Assembly (NCBI RefSeq): GCF_003597395.2 | Contig: NC_133770.1 | Span: 95,854,786 to 95,918,785 of the forward strand | Reading direction: 5' to 3' | Length of the DNA: 64,000 nucleotides | From: Chelonoidis abingdonii | Lineage: Eukaryota > Chordata > Testudines > Testudinidae | Part shown: piece by piece, positions 48,346 through 59,604 of the stretch | Position numbering within the stretch: the first letter of the stretch is position 1 | Layout: each line of letters begins with the position of its first letter | Made by a program: the position numbers and the translations under genes | Notes under the pieces: generated by a model | Told to the model about the DNA's origin: nothing | The model's input: the letters and a program-made list of their open reading frames with translations, nothing else | The model's database searches: none

Positions 48346-48768
48346 GGGCAGTTGCACATAACAGTGGAGACCTGCTAGGTGTGCTCACCAAGCTAGACAA
48401 TCAGGAAAAGTCATTTAAAAAATTCATATGGTTTTAAATGGTGGGGCAGGAAAGGAAGCTTCCAGGCTCCGTGACCGCTTGGCAGTGAAGTTCACAGGTG
48501 TGACCAAAGAGGTCACTGTTGAGCATTGGGAGACAGTTTCTCTAGGACAGTTAGGGTTGACATAGATATCGCAGTGTCTACATCCACACTGTGTTGACCT
48601 CAAAACATTGACCATGGCTCAACACTTCTTGAGGAGTTGGTGTTAGTACCTCAGAGTAATGCAGAGTTTATATCAGTGGGAAATAAATTTAAGTGTAGAC
48701 ACATGCACAACCAGGTTGACACAAGGTGATTTACGTCGATCTAACTTTGTAGTGTAGACCAGGCCTTA

Positions 48769-49149
48769 GGCTTCTATACATCTAAAAACTTGTCTACACA
48801 CAAAAGTTTTATTAGTATAGTTGAAGCAGTACAGCCCCTAGTGTGGTCTATATTGATATAACAATGTCCACCTTAAAATTTAGGTCAACAAAGCTAGGTC
48901 AGTCAGGAGTGTGAAAAATCCTCACCCTTGAACACTGCAGCTATGCTGAGGAGCAGGTCAATGGAAAAATGCTTCCATCTGCCTCACTACTATCACTCAG
49001 AGAGGTGGTATTCCCACACCAACAGAGAAACCCCTTTTATTAGCATAGGCTGTGTCTACAATACAGGGTTATGCCTACGTAGCTACACTGGAATAGTCTC
49101 TGTAGTCATGCCCATAGTTTTGCCTGTCTGGGAAGGGGAATAAGCAACG
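48769..49149. repeat. degraded DNA-transposon-like sequence
   Basis: Repeated 'tgtctacaca' / 'tgtctacaat' / 'gtagctacactgg' phrases suggest one or two old MITEs, but ends were not resolved. Confidence 0.35.
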
Positions 49150-49153
49150 CCAG

Positions 49154-49525
49154 TGTGAAAGTAGAATGAATTAGATTGTAAAAGTAGAATGGATTAAAGA
49201 AATGCTGTATGTTCTTTAAGCAGGAATGAGGAATGTTGAAATAAAGTTGTCAGGAAGAGAAACATTAACATATGGAACAATGGGTCCACTTAAGCTAATG
49301 GTGGGACATTAGCGAGAGATCGGTAAGAGTTAATAAGGAAATAAGATATGTGTGTCGAGCCCCAGGTAAACATAGCAGTTCTGTTCCCTTTGTTATCTTG
49401 TTAAGTTCCCACCCTTTTTATCTGTAGAAATAAAGTAGTTTAAGCCTTGCATGGCACTCTCACATTATCGGAGTGTATTAGCAGAGTGCTTTGCTAATAA
49501 AACAGAGTGGTCTGACAAATTGACA
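49154..49525 (+). mobile_element. solo LTR of an endogenous retrovirus
   Basis: Starts TG and ends CA, and is flanked by a 4-bp duplication CCAG (49150-49153, 49526-49529), as made by many retroviral integrases. Polyadenylation signal AATAAA at 49496-49501. No internal coding sequence, so this is a recombined remnant with no genes. Confidence 0.7.
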
Positions 49526-49534
49526 CCAGCCTAA

Positions 49535-49797
49535 GGCCATGGCTACACTGGCGATTTACAGCGCTGCAACTTTCGGGCTCAGGGGTGTGAAAAACACCCC
49601 CCCCCCCAAGTGCTGCAAGATACAGCACTGTAAAGCCTCAGTGTAATCAGTGCCGCAGCGCTGGGAGCGCGGCTCCCAGTGCTGCAAGCTACACCTGTAG
49701 AGGATGTGGAGTACGCGCAGGGGTGGGAGAGCTCTCTCCCAGTACTGGCGCTGTGACCACACTCACACGCTTTGAAGTTTCAAGTGTAGCCATAGCC
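49535..49797. mobile_element. Harbinger MITE
   Basis: TAA duplicated (49532-49534, 49798-49800). Ends 'ggccatggctacactggcg' and 'caagtgtagccatagcc'. Internal hairpins 'gggagcgcggctccca' and 'ggagagctctctccc'. Same family as 41904-42159. Lies 5 bases after the solo LTR's right-hand duplication. Confidence 0.88.
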
Positions 49798-49835
49798 TAA
49801 GGTGCCTTTATATCAGTACAGCTGCGTTCACACTA

Positions 49836-49960
49836 GGATCAGGGGGTGGTCATGTTAGTCAGTATCCACAAAAACAACAAGGAGTCCGGTGGCACCTTAA
49901 AGACTAAGAGATTTATTTGGGCATAAGTTTTTGTGGTTAAAAAACCTATTTCTTCAGATG
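49836..49960 (+). mobile_element. SINE-like retroposon, third variant
   Basis: 'ttagtcagtatccacaaaaa', 'ggagtccggtggcacctta' and 'gatttatttgggcataagtt' are the counterparts of the head at 22779-22861, with consistent family differences. Flanked by CACACTA (49829-49835, 49961-49967). The right edge carries a hammerhead-like core on the minus strand (49921-49963). The host sequence ('gaaatagttataccagtaca' to 50079) is an old MITE. Confidence 0.75.
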
Positions 49961-50194
49961 CACACTAAGAGTTGCAGTCAGATAACTATTTCAGTTTTGT
50001 TTTGTTTTTTTAAAAAGACCCATAAATGAAATAGTTATACCAGTACAAATAACATCCGTAGACCAGGCCAAAGCCACTTTTGAAAATGGGGCTTTTGCCT
50101 TTGAAAGTTTTGCCCTACCAGGTTTCATCTGCCCCTCCCACTATCTCAAACAGTCAACTAAGGGCACAGGACTTTACATATGCGATGTACTCTC

Positions 50195-50490
50195 TTATTC
50201 CTCCATGAATTAATCTAGTTCTTTTTTGAACCCTGTTATAGTCTTGGCCTTCACAACAGCCTCTGGCAAAGAGATCCACAGGTTGACTGTGCGATGTCTG
50301 AGAAAATACTTCCTTTTATTTGTTTTAAACCTGCTGCCTATTAATTTCATTTGTTGACCTCTAATTTTTGTGTTATGACAAGGATTAAGTAACACTTCCA
50401 TATTTACTTTTTCCACATCAGTCATGATTTTATACATCTCAATCACAGCCCCCTTAGTTGTCTCTTTTCCAAGCTAAAAAGTCCCAGTTT
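50195..50490 (-). pseudogene. CR1-like reverse transcriptase C-terminal fragment
   Basis: Minus frame 50446-50210 has 'MIEMYKIMTDVEKVNMEVLL', 'KLIGSRFKTNKRKYFLRHRT' and 'VNLWISLPEAVVKAKTITGF', the order seen at CR1 C-termini. It belongs to a different CR1 lineage from 6341-7497. Short dead fragment. Confidence 0.75.
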
Positions 50491-51894
50491 TATTAATCTA
50501 TAATTTCTATAATAATATCTGTAATATAATCTATAATATCTATTAATTTCTCTATATTGTGTCATAGTCACTTGGTTATATGAAATAATTTGATACTTGA
50601 AACTCAGCACTTAAGAAAATAAAGGGGCAACAAGAACTTTAAGTAGTGGTTAAAAAGGAAGGCACGACAACCTAAAATTTAAAAAGTTGAAACAAACCGC
50701 CCTTCAGGCTTCTGTCACAGTGGGGGAAGGAGCATTACTATAGCACTGAAATCACTCAGTGGAACTTAGTTAACCATAATGAATCAATAAATGGGACCCT
50801 TCTGGGACACAAATTTTATCTTTTGATTTAGCCACTATCTAGCATCTACAGTAATTTGATACGTACTAGTAAAAGGGGCTTTACAAATTAACAACTTTAC
50901 AATAAATACTATTGAGATCCTAATTATCTTGACATCCTTCCCCTGAGGTGCCTTCCCTATGAATAACTCTGTGGACAAAATTCCTTTCCCCATTTCATAC
51001 TATAGACTGTGACCAGTGCAAATGTTCACAGCTGTAAGCAATAGGTTGTTTAAAAACATGTGACAGCTGCCACAACTCCCTCTGTGAAATTGCTTCAGTA
51101 GAGTTACATAATTCATGGCTGCAGAGAAGACTTTGGCAGACAACACATCAAAAGTGTCATGCAAATACTACAACGCACACTGCACAGAAGACATTCCTCT
51201 ACTAACAAAAGAGTTATTTTCTTTGAAATGACAGATGGGTTAGCGACTAACTTCACTGTTCTCTCCCAAGAACTCCTTAATGTCAAGATTCCTCTGGAGC
51301 CTTGCTATTCAGTGCTGTATGAAGAATCTCTATGTTTGGACCAACGTTTACAGGACAGTATTATTTAATTTATGTAGAATACTTTGTGATAGACAACAAA
51401 CAGAAGCTATCTTATTTTTAACCATGAAAGAGAAGATAAAAAGCTCCTCTTCTCTCTCCAGAATCAATCCATTCCCCAGGCTATTCTAGTGTAACAGTTT
51501 GCTAGTCTAGCTGCAAATATTTACCTGATGTCAATAAGGGGATCATTGTTGGTTTTTTTTTTTTTGATTATTTTTATCCCAACTTGCGTCCAGAATCAGT
51601 TTTACTATATTCAAATACAACTTTTATTGGACTTACAGTTCTGAAAACCAAATGCATTGCAGGAGTGGGGGCAGGTTTAACCACCCCTTACAAGGACATT
51701 GCCCAAATTCTGACTTTTCTGTAGTAGGAGCAAAAATTTGTATCACTGTTCGGTTCATTTTAGCTTTTGGCTTCATGAGTGTCTGTAGGGATATGTTAGC
51801 TCACACATGTAACAAACCTAATATAAACAAGGCAAGCTGTAGTTTTAACATGTTTTAACTTGTTGAGGACAACTTTCATCCCTTTTCCCCAAGG
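50491..51894. other. intronic sequence, nothing recognised
   Basis: AT-rich; a 13-base T run near 51556. No exon or repeat supported. Confidence 0.45.
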
Positions 51895-51902
51895 CTCTAC
51901 AC

Positions 51903-52229
51903 CAGTGTTTCCCAAACTTGGGATGTCCCTTGTTTAGGGAAAGCCCCGGCGGGCTGGGCCGGGCCAGTTTGTTTACCTGCCATGTCCGCAGGTCCGACTG
52001 ATCATGGTTCCCATTGGCCGCGGTTCACCGCTCCAGGCCAATGGGAGCTACAGAAACCGGCACCCTCAGCCCGCGCCACTTCCTGCATCTCCCATTGGCC
52101 TGGAGCGGCGAACCGCAGCCAGTGGGAGCTGCAATTGGCTGGACCTGCAGACACGGCAGGTAAACAAACTGTCCCGGCCCGCCAAGGGCTTTCCCTAAAC
52201 AAGCGGCGTCCCAAGTTTGAGAAACACTG
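51903..52229. mobile_element. foldback hAT element
   Basis: 8-bp duplication CTCTACAC / CTCTATAC (51895-51902, 52230-52237). Inverted ends 'cagtgtttcccaaacttggg' and 'cccaagtttgagaaacactg'. Much of the element is self-complementary, e.g. 'gtttacctgccatgtc' with 'gacacggcaggtaaac', and repeats 'cccattggcc'/'ggccaatggg'. No coding. Confidence 0.9.
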
Positions 52230-52509
52230 CTCTATACCAACCAGCTTACATATGGAAACTACAAATGTCTTGTATATGCTATAATTTTAACACCTTGTTT
52301 AACATGTTAGGAGAAAAGGTGTCTTTTAAACATCCACACAGCCTACATTGCTGGTTCAAACCCAATACATGGCAGTGATTGGAAGTTAGTCTCTAATGGC
52401 TGGTGATTTATGTATTATTAGACAGGGATTTAGGCACTAAAAAAAAAACACACCGAACAAAACCACCCCCATAACTGGCATTTTTGCACACTCTCAGCAG
52501 AAAAGCTAA

Positions 52510-52994
52510 GGCTTTGTCTTCAGTGCATAGTTGCCCCAGGTGATTGCTACGTGTGTCTGAGCACCCGAGTTTGCCAAACCAAGGTATGGGCATTCCTACG
52601 AAAAACCCATACTGTGCCCTCACTAGTTCTGCACTTGCTCACGCATGGGAGGGTGGGGGTGGGGATATCCCATAGTCCTTTGTAACTGAGAAGTTCTAGG
52701 ATACTCTCTCAGTCAATTTGGTCAATTGCAGGAGAACCTGTCTGTCCTTCAGGAGGAAGTGTGGGAAGGCATCAAAGGACTATCAGCTCTTGAATGATTT
52801 AGCCTGCACCTCATTACAAAGAGGGCAGGTTCCAGCCACAGTTAAACCAAACTCCAGGCTCTAACCCAAACTCCCAGCAGGGCTTAAAGCAACTCCAAAA
52901 CCGGGCCCATAGGTTTTTCTGGTTGGACAGTATGGGGATTAAAGGTTTAAACCCAGGTAAGAGCCTGGGTTAATTGTGCAGTGAAGACATAGCC
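52510..52994. mobile_element. MITE, uninterrupted copy of the nest's outer element
   Basis: Ends 'gctttgtcttcagtgca' and 'tgcagtgaagacatagcc' are inverted repeats; TAA on the left (52507-52509), TCA on the right. Aligns along its length to 22557-22775 plus 30538-30747. Confidence 0.75.
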
Positions 52995-52997
52995 TCA

Positions 52998-53475
52998 ATT
53001 GGACAGATATAGCATCCACAAATAGGTTTCCACTCAGGCCAACGCTGAACTACACCTCTCTTCTACAGTTCAACGTGAGCTCATTTGTATCACTTTTGCC
53101 CTTGTTGTCTTTGTTCTTGGGATAGACTAGGGATTCGGTTTTCCTGGCTGACACCATTCAGCACAAAAAGCAAAGGAAAGCCTAACACCACTCTCCTGTT
53201 AAGTAATACTGAAGCCTATCCCAGGGAAACAGCAGACGCCACACATCTGGTTAAGAAAAGACATCACAAAAACAGGAAAACATAGTTCACTGTTGATCTC
53301 TACATCAGTTGCAAAATAAAATCTCAAGATGGTGAATACAGCATTCTGTTAATTATGAATACTGCTCCTTCTAACAAATCTTTTCCTATTTAAGACATTT
53401 TTGGTTACTGTAATGCAGGAAAGACTTATTCTACCTCATTCCCATTAAAACAAGCTCCACACATTACTGTCACAT
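52998..53475. other. intronic sequence, nothing recognised
   Basis: No exon or repeat supported. Confidence 0.45.
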
Positions 53476-53479
53476 AACT

Positions 53480-53695
53480 GGAACTATAGATACAGAGGTC
53501 TAGTACTTTGGCGACTGGGACTCAGGGGACCTGGGTCTTCAATCATCTGCTTTGCTACAAACTTCCTACGAGACGCTGAGCAAGTCTGTACCTCAGTGCC
53601 TCATACATAAAATGAGGACAAAAAGTACTTCACTCTTCACAGGGGTCTCACTCAGATACTACAGTAATGGAGGCAATATGTACCTGAGATAGATA
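53480..53695 (+). mobile_element. MIR-type SINE
   Basis: 'ggcgactgggactcagggga', 'cctgggtcttcaat', 'ctgagcaagtc' and 'cctcagtgcctcatacataa' follow the MIR core order. Ancient amniote SINE, degraded. Confidence 0.65.
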
Positions 53696-53726
53696 TTTGA
53701 AGGAACAGAGCACATTTCCTCTTGCC

Positions 53727-53946
53727 CAGGGGTTCTCAAACTGGGGATCGAGAACCCTGAGGGGTTTGCAAGATTATTTCATGGAAGGTCGTGAGCTGTC
53801 AGCCTCCACCCCAAACTCCGCTTTGCCTCCAGCATTTATAATAGTGTTTAATATATTTTAAAGTGTTTTTAATTTGGAGGGGAGGGTCACACTCAGAGAC
53901 TTGCTATGTGAAAGAGAGCACCAGTACAAAGGTTTGAGAACCACTG
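53727..53946. mobile_element. hAT miniature element
   Basis: Exact 8-bp duplication CTCTTGCC (53719-53726, 53947-53954). Ends 'caggggttctcaaactgggg' and 'caaaggtttgagaaccactg' are inverted repeats. 220 bases. Confidence 0.92.
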
Positions 53947-53954
53947 CTCTTGCC

Positions 53955-54954
53955 TTTCATTCTGGCCTGTAATTCAGCCAGCTTCCCATATCCCGCTGAA
54001 AAATGCACTGTCCACTTCTTTATCTCTGCTTCACTAGAAATGAGCATCACCTCCAGATCATCTGCATTAGAGTGGTGAAGAAGACATCAAATCTCATCCT
54101 TCTCTCCAGAAGCTAAACATATTACCAAAACAAAACACTCAAACACAGAAGGATGAACTCCTTGCTCCAAATCTTGATCTCCTATCAGGCCACAAAATGC
54201 CCTCACTGGCTTCTCAAGCACCCTGCTGTCACGAACATAAGGGATGACAGGGAAAACATTTATAATACCTAAGTAAGGTATATGTGAGTGAGTTATAGCA
54301 CTAGTCTCCCTATTACATAAGAATGCACTACAGAATTATACTGTAGTTAGTTACAAATGCTGCTTTAATAATTACAAAGCGGTGAAGAAAAACTCAGCTC
54401 TTCACATCTCCACTGTACAGGGCAACATGCCTCTGAACATTGTAACAACCATGCGACTAGGACTGTGTTGCTGAAATTCTGGTAACTTACAATGGGAAAA
54501 GAGCCTGTATGTGACTGTAATTTAAAAAACAATTGTTATTCTCTTTAGTAATAGGATTCTAAAAGTCCTGGAGAGGGGTTATAATTGAATTATAAAGTGC
54601 TTGTGGATGTTCCAGCTGGCCAGAATGTGAATGAGACACCTCGTAGTTAATTCAGCCACACATACATCCCCAGGAATCTCATCACTATGCAAAAACTCTT
54701 CTCTTAAATATAGTAGATGCTTAACTTTTAAAGGAGGCTCCTGCTGCTTCTAAAAGAAAACCGTACCAGCGTGTCTGTGTCCAGCAGCTTCTAGTTATGT
54801 CCATCCCTTATCTAAAAGTGCAGTGTCATCACCTGATATGTTGCAAATGTGAGGGTTATGCTGCAAGTTTTCAGTGGAAATTGTGGTGCCAACAAACTCT
54901 CAGCCATCATTTTGCCTTCGTTCTTCTGAAAAATTAATCAGTGTGTGCTGCTGT
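53955..54954. other. intronic sequence, nothing recognised
   Basis: No exon or repeat supported. Confidence 0.45.
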
Positions 54955-55179
54955 AAGATTGCTTGTGTAGCGGTGTTATGCTGACAGAAGAGAGCTCTCC
55001 CGTCGACATAATAAAACCAGCTCAACGAACAGCAGTAGCTACATCAGCATGAGACAGCGCTGTGCACACAAGTGCTTATGGTGGCAAAACTTATGTCGGT
55101 CGGGGAGGAGGCGTGTTTTTTCACACCCCGAGCGACAAAAATTTTCCTAACATAAGTGCTAGTGTAGACATGGTCTTAA
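54955..55179. mobile_element. MITE with 'tctcccgtcgacataata' core
   Basis: I recognise 'gagctctcccgtcgacataa', 'aacttatgtcggtcggggag' and 'agtgctagtgtagacatggt' as successive blocks of a turtle DNA element. The hairpin 'gttttttcacaccccgagcg' region is its right third. Left end truncated or decayed. Confidence 0.55.
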
Positions 55180-55469
55180 AAAGCATCCCTGGGTATTGCC
55201 TATGCCGCTGATTTTGAAGGAAGGGCATTAGTATGGAAGCAATGCTTTATCATGGACAGAAAGGGACACTTCTATGAGTGAGGGCTCCCTCCCAGGCCCA
55301 CTATTGTAATAGTGCAACAGGGTTTGCATACATATGGTTCTTTCTAGGATGTAAGGCTGAGAACAAGAGCCTTCAGCACTGCACCATGTACACTATTAAG
55401 TTCTATTTAGTAGCAGAAGTATCCTATTACTGCACATCCTGCTAAGTTAATTATTACAGTGCTTGATTA
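55180..55469. other. intronic sequence, nothing recognised
   Basis: Short unannotated stretch between a MITE and an LTR. Confidence 0.45.
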
Positions 55470-55474
55470 TAGCT

Positions 55475-56118
55475 AAACAGCCCTGCCAGAGGGCTGTGGC
55501 TGGGGAAAGGCTGACTGGGGAAGCAGCCACAGCTTTAGGCCACGCCCCAGTCAGGCCACAGTTGGGCCTATAAAAGGGCTGTGAGCCAGGAGCTAAAAAG
55601 AATACTCTTTCTCTCTCTAGCTTTTGGGAGGGAAGGACCTGGCTGCCTGGGAGTGGAGCAGGGTACCTGAGGTGGAGCAGTACTGGGGCAGGGCAGAGGG
55701 AGCTGGGGAGCTCCAGCCTAGCAAAACCTCAGGCTGCAAGCTGAGTTAAGGGCCCACAAGGGTACTAGGGCTGCAGGGGGTGGCCCAGGAATAGGCAGAG
55801 GCAGCTGGTCCAACTCCCCTTGCCGCTGAGCAGTTTACAGACTGCAGTCTGCCCCAGTGAGCAAGAGCTAGATGGAGATTGGCAGTAGCCATGGAGGTAA
55901 GGTAGGGATAGGGGGTTGGGGGCTCCCCTTGGAGGGGAGACCCAGAGCAAGGGGGTACTGTGGAGGACAGAACCTCTGGGCAAAGGGCACCAGAGTCTCA
56001 GAAGGACACGGGGCCAGCGGCAGGCGAGACACCAGCCTGCAGAGGGCGCTCTGGAATGCGCTAATTCCTGAGACGACCAGCAGGAGGCGCCACACCGGTG
56101 AGTCTTCGCTCTGCCACA
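55475..56118 (+). mobile_element. probable solo LTR
   Basis: Flanked by TAGCT (55470-55474, 56119-56123), a 5-bp duplication typical of LTR retroelements, and ends in CA. Has a TATA box at 55569. GC-rich body with 'ctggctgcctgggagtggag' and 'gcaggaggcgcc', which I recognise from a turtle LTR family. The left end starts AA not TG, so the boundary may be off by a few bases. Open frames inside are incidental. Confidence 0.6.
55569..55575 (+). promoter_or_regulatory. TATA box of the LTR
   Basis: TATAAAA in 'cctataaaagggctgtgagc', followed about 50 bases on by a CT-rich tract. Placement fits an LTR promoter oriented antisense to ELMO1. Confidence 0.4.
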
Positions 56119-56123
56119 TAGCT

Positions 56124-58069
56124 CTTTAATTTTAAATGCCATGCTGTCTTACTGCAGCTCACCTCTACTACTGTTGCCCCCTACTCCATTAACTTCTGCC
56201 TTCTCTCCCTATTTAACATAGTAAACAAAGGGGTTATGTTTGTCAGTGAAGAGGTCCCAGCCATGCACCACTGGAAGTTAGTTCACAGCCAATCAGAATG
56301 CGGTTAGAAAATCTGCAGCCAGACCCTCATAAAATTTAATACTTCTCTGTAATGTTACTCTTATCCAGAATGGCTCTCTGCCACCACAGCTCTTCTAGCT
56401 CTAACCACTACAGCCCCACTAGAAGAAAGGAAATATTTTTCATCACCCATTGTAATTACACAGTGATTGATTCCTGATGTTAACTATACTGTACATTCAT
56501 GCACTGAATTATATCTTGCATATTAAAGTATCTGGACCACCCTTTCCAAAAGGTTTTGTTGTACCATGGCTATGTTCCAGAAAAAAGAAAAGAAAAAGGC
56601 TTAATATAAATAAAATAATTGTTGCATTAAGTGAAAGAGACATACAATTTCCTTATGAGTGCCACTAACAATCCCTTTCTCGTATTTAAACGACAAGATT
56701 TTATAAGTGTTTATTTTCAGTATATATGCTGTTTATTGCATTTCATTAAGGTTTGACAATGAAACTCCACTGGCTAGTTTCCACTTTATCATCAGTTTCA
56801 TTTTCTGTTGTGTAAAATAAAAAAAGTCACTGAATTGAAAAAAAAAAAATCACTTAAATCATTAAAACATTTATAATCTGTGTTTACAATCTAAGGGCCA
56901 GACTTGAGATGGTGTAAATTGAAATAGTGCCAATGACTTCAGTGAGCTGGTTTTAATGGAGCTGTGCCGACTTATACCGACTAAGGATTTGACCCTAAAT
57001 TGGTGGCCTAAAATTACTTAAGAGTCTCCTTGGAAAAATATCTCAATTGTCACTTTGATTGTGAAGAAGTACAATACAGCAACTCCAGACATCTCAGAAA
57101 GAATGAAAATCCATTGACGTTGTGTTCTGCCACATTTATCAGCAATACTAGCCAAAAAATAAAGCTCAAAACTCAGGAAACGATTGTGAAAAGTTGAGCT
57201 TGTTGACTAGGAAATCAAGGCTTAGAGAAGGCATTAATAAAAAGCAATACATATAGTTCCTGTAATGTGATTCATTACACTGTGTCATTAAGAAAACCTC
57301 ACTTGACAGTGGTCTTGTCGCTTTTTCCAATTTTTGAGATACGTGAAACTAAATGTTTTTTATTCAGGTTTCCTACTCATATGATTACAAATGTAAAATA
57401 TTTTATCTGGATTAACTTCAAGAAGTAAAAAGGGATTCTCCAAGTTTATACCAGTGTAACCGAGAGCTGAATTTGTCTCCCTATTTAAAACATAATAAAC
57501 TATTTATCAATCTGATTAATAATAGTGCAAACCCACACTGGTAGCTTGTCAATGACAGTTCTGGAGAGCTTTGTAATGCCAGTGGTTTACCAAGTTAGGA
57601 AGGAAGATTTCACTTGTCTTCTACAGTGAAGTATTTAAGAAAAAAACAAAAAACCTTCACTCATGACAATGAGAGCGAGGTAACACTATCTGCTAAGCAA
57701 AAGTATTCAAACAATTTTCCGTCCTTTTTTCCATATTTTGGGCCATATTCTGATGTGTTCATTGGTGTTGCAGATTTGCTTTGATGTATCTAGCCAGTGA
57801 TACACATTCCTTCTTTTATTTGAGTGTAATAAAAATTATATTATCAAAATGATATTTCATACATTGTACCCATCACCTGTGCACGTTCTCAGTGCTGCCC
57901 ACGATTGCTTAGTTTAAGACTCACTCATACCAAAATGTGAGAAATCAGATATTTCCCATTACTACGTTTTAGAGAAGAGTTAAGTGATCTAAATCTTCTT
58001 TCACTTTTGGGATACAATGTTTAGAAGCGGTGGAGTGGGGGAAGAGCTGAGCAGGGAGGGAGACAGTAA
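56124..58069. other. AT-rich intron with palindromic repeat traces
   Basis: Contains the element at 56893-56998 and a probable fragment of the same family at 57435-57480 ('gtttataccagtgtaac'). Otherwise unrecognised. Confidence 0.4.
56893..56998. repeat. palindromic amniote MITE
   Basis: 'ggccagacttgagatggtgt' on the left is the imperfect inverse of 'ataccgactaaggatttgac' on the right; the centre 'tgacttcagtgagctgg' is also family-typical. Old, widespread repeat. Confidence 0.55.
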
Positions 58070-58074
58070 AACCC

Positions 58075-58906
58075 TGTCATAGCCTCCTACTCAGATTTGA
58101 ACCTTAGCGTTCATAAACTGAGAAGCTAGCAGAACCCTCTAAGCTTAATTACCAGCTTAGATTGATATCGCTGCACCAGACAGGAATCAATGCTGTCTCA
58201 CTCTGGTCTCCCCAAAACTTCCCTGGGAAACCCCAAGACTCAGATGCCTGAGTCTCACAAACAAAGGGAAATAACCCACTTCCTCTGCTCTTTACTTCCT
58301 CCAGATTTTCCCGCCCTGGCTATACTAGGAGATTCCCTGCTTCATCCTTGAAACACAAACAAGAGGACAATTTCCCTTCCCCTCCTTCTTTTCCTCTCCC
58401 TCTTTCCTGAGAGAGACTGTAATCCTGGCACAGAGATTCCTACCCCTTGCCATAACTAGAAAAAGAAAGTCAACAAGTTTTAAAAAAGAAAGCTTATATA
58501 AAAGAAAGAAAGACAAAAAATATCCTGTATCGAAGTGACAATACAGGGTCAATTGCTTAAAAGAAAAATATGAATAAACAGCCGTATTCAAAAAGAAATA
58601 CAATTTAAACATTCCAGCAACTACACACATGTAAATACAAAACAAAACATATAAAAGCCTATTGTTTTGCTACCTTTGTACTTACAACTGGGAAACAGAA
58701 GATTTAGAAAGGCTGGAGATAGATCCTCTCATAGCTGAGAGCAACAGAAGAGACAAAGACCCAAGACAAAAAACACCCACAAATTCCCTCCCTTAAGCTT
58801 TGAAAAATCCGGTTTCCTGATTGGTCCTCTTGTCAGGTGTTTGGTTCTCTTTGTTAACCCTTTACAGGTTAAAGAAACATTAACCCTTAGCTATCTATTT
58901 ATGACA
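58075..58906 (-). mobile_element. solo LTR, minus orientation
   Basis: Ends TGTCATA and TATGACA form a perfect 7-bp inverted repeat. 5-bp duplication AACCC (58070-58074, 58907-58911). 832 bases, no internal coding region. On the minus strand it reads 'tgtcataaatagatagctaa' onward. The 106-codon minus frame inside (58645-58325) shows no retroviral domain. Confidence 0.8.
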
Positions 58907-58911
58907 AACCC

Positions 58912-59364
58912 ACCAAAGCTTGAAAACTTGAGGGTCCAAATTCGCAAGGATCAGCCCTAAATTTGATTGTGCATTGTGAGTTGCTTTCATGGAACGGCAA
59001 TCCAACTCTCCCAAGGAAAGTGTAAACTTAACCGACACCAAAAGTGGTCAAGTGCACAAATCTGAAAAAACTACAGAGATTTTCTTCTCTAATCTTTGTC
59101 AGTCATTATTGATTGATTGACATCAATAGCATTCAAAATTTGCTAGGTGTTTTTCAAACACAGAAGGCAGCACAGTCCCTGCAACAAATAGTTAAAGATC
59201 AAGTCAGTTGCATTCCTGACAACAGGATGGTCTTGTACCTTTAAAATACTACCTTGTCTTGCAAGAAAGAAATGTGTTTGGTAGGATTTTTCTTCTTGTT
59301 TCATTTATATAACCTCAGAGTTATTCAATGGACCTCACCCTGTCAGGTAGGTGGAGTTTTTAGA
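58912..59364. other. intronic sequence, nothing recognised
   Basis: No exon or repeat supported. Confidence 0.45.
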
Positions 59365-59600
59365 GCTTCTGGAGGCAGTATGGTCTACTGGATCAGAAAA
59401 TGGACAGTAATTCAGGAGAACTAATTTCTATTCCTGTCTCCGTCACTATGTGACCTTAGGTAAGTAATTTCACTTCTCTGTGCTTATTTCCTTTTCCACC
59501 CTTTGTCTGTCTTGACTATTTACATTGCAAGCACTTTGGGGCACTAAGTATTTTACACAGCCCTTAGTACAATGCAGCCTCTAAAATCAGGCTGCTATTG
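59365..59600 (+). mobile_element. MIR-type SINE
   Basis: 'gcagtatggtctactggatc', 'attcctgtctccgtcactat', 'gtgaccttaggtaagtaatt' and 'gcaagcactttggggcac' match MIR from head through core to tail. Confidence 0.75.
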
Positions 59601-59604
59601 TTTT

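Larger units (their letters stand above)
44126..48765. mobile_element. 4.6-kb decayed PIF/Harbinger transposon with two genes
   Basis: Left end 'gatatgtctacaata' and right end 'tagtgtagaccaggcc' are imperfect inverted repeats flanked by TTA (44123-44125, 48766-48768). Holds a transposase pseudogene (plus, about 44640-45660) and a Myb/SANT pseudogene (minus, about 48345-46609), pointing towards each other. This is the two-gene layout known for PIF/Harbinger. A SINE carrying a hAT has inserted between the genes. The left boundary is the less certain one. Confidence 0.7.

Noticed and set aside
55765..56142. 125-codon minus frame near 56 kb
   Set aside because: Antisense of an LTR; no recognisable domain and crosses its right-hand duplication.
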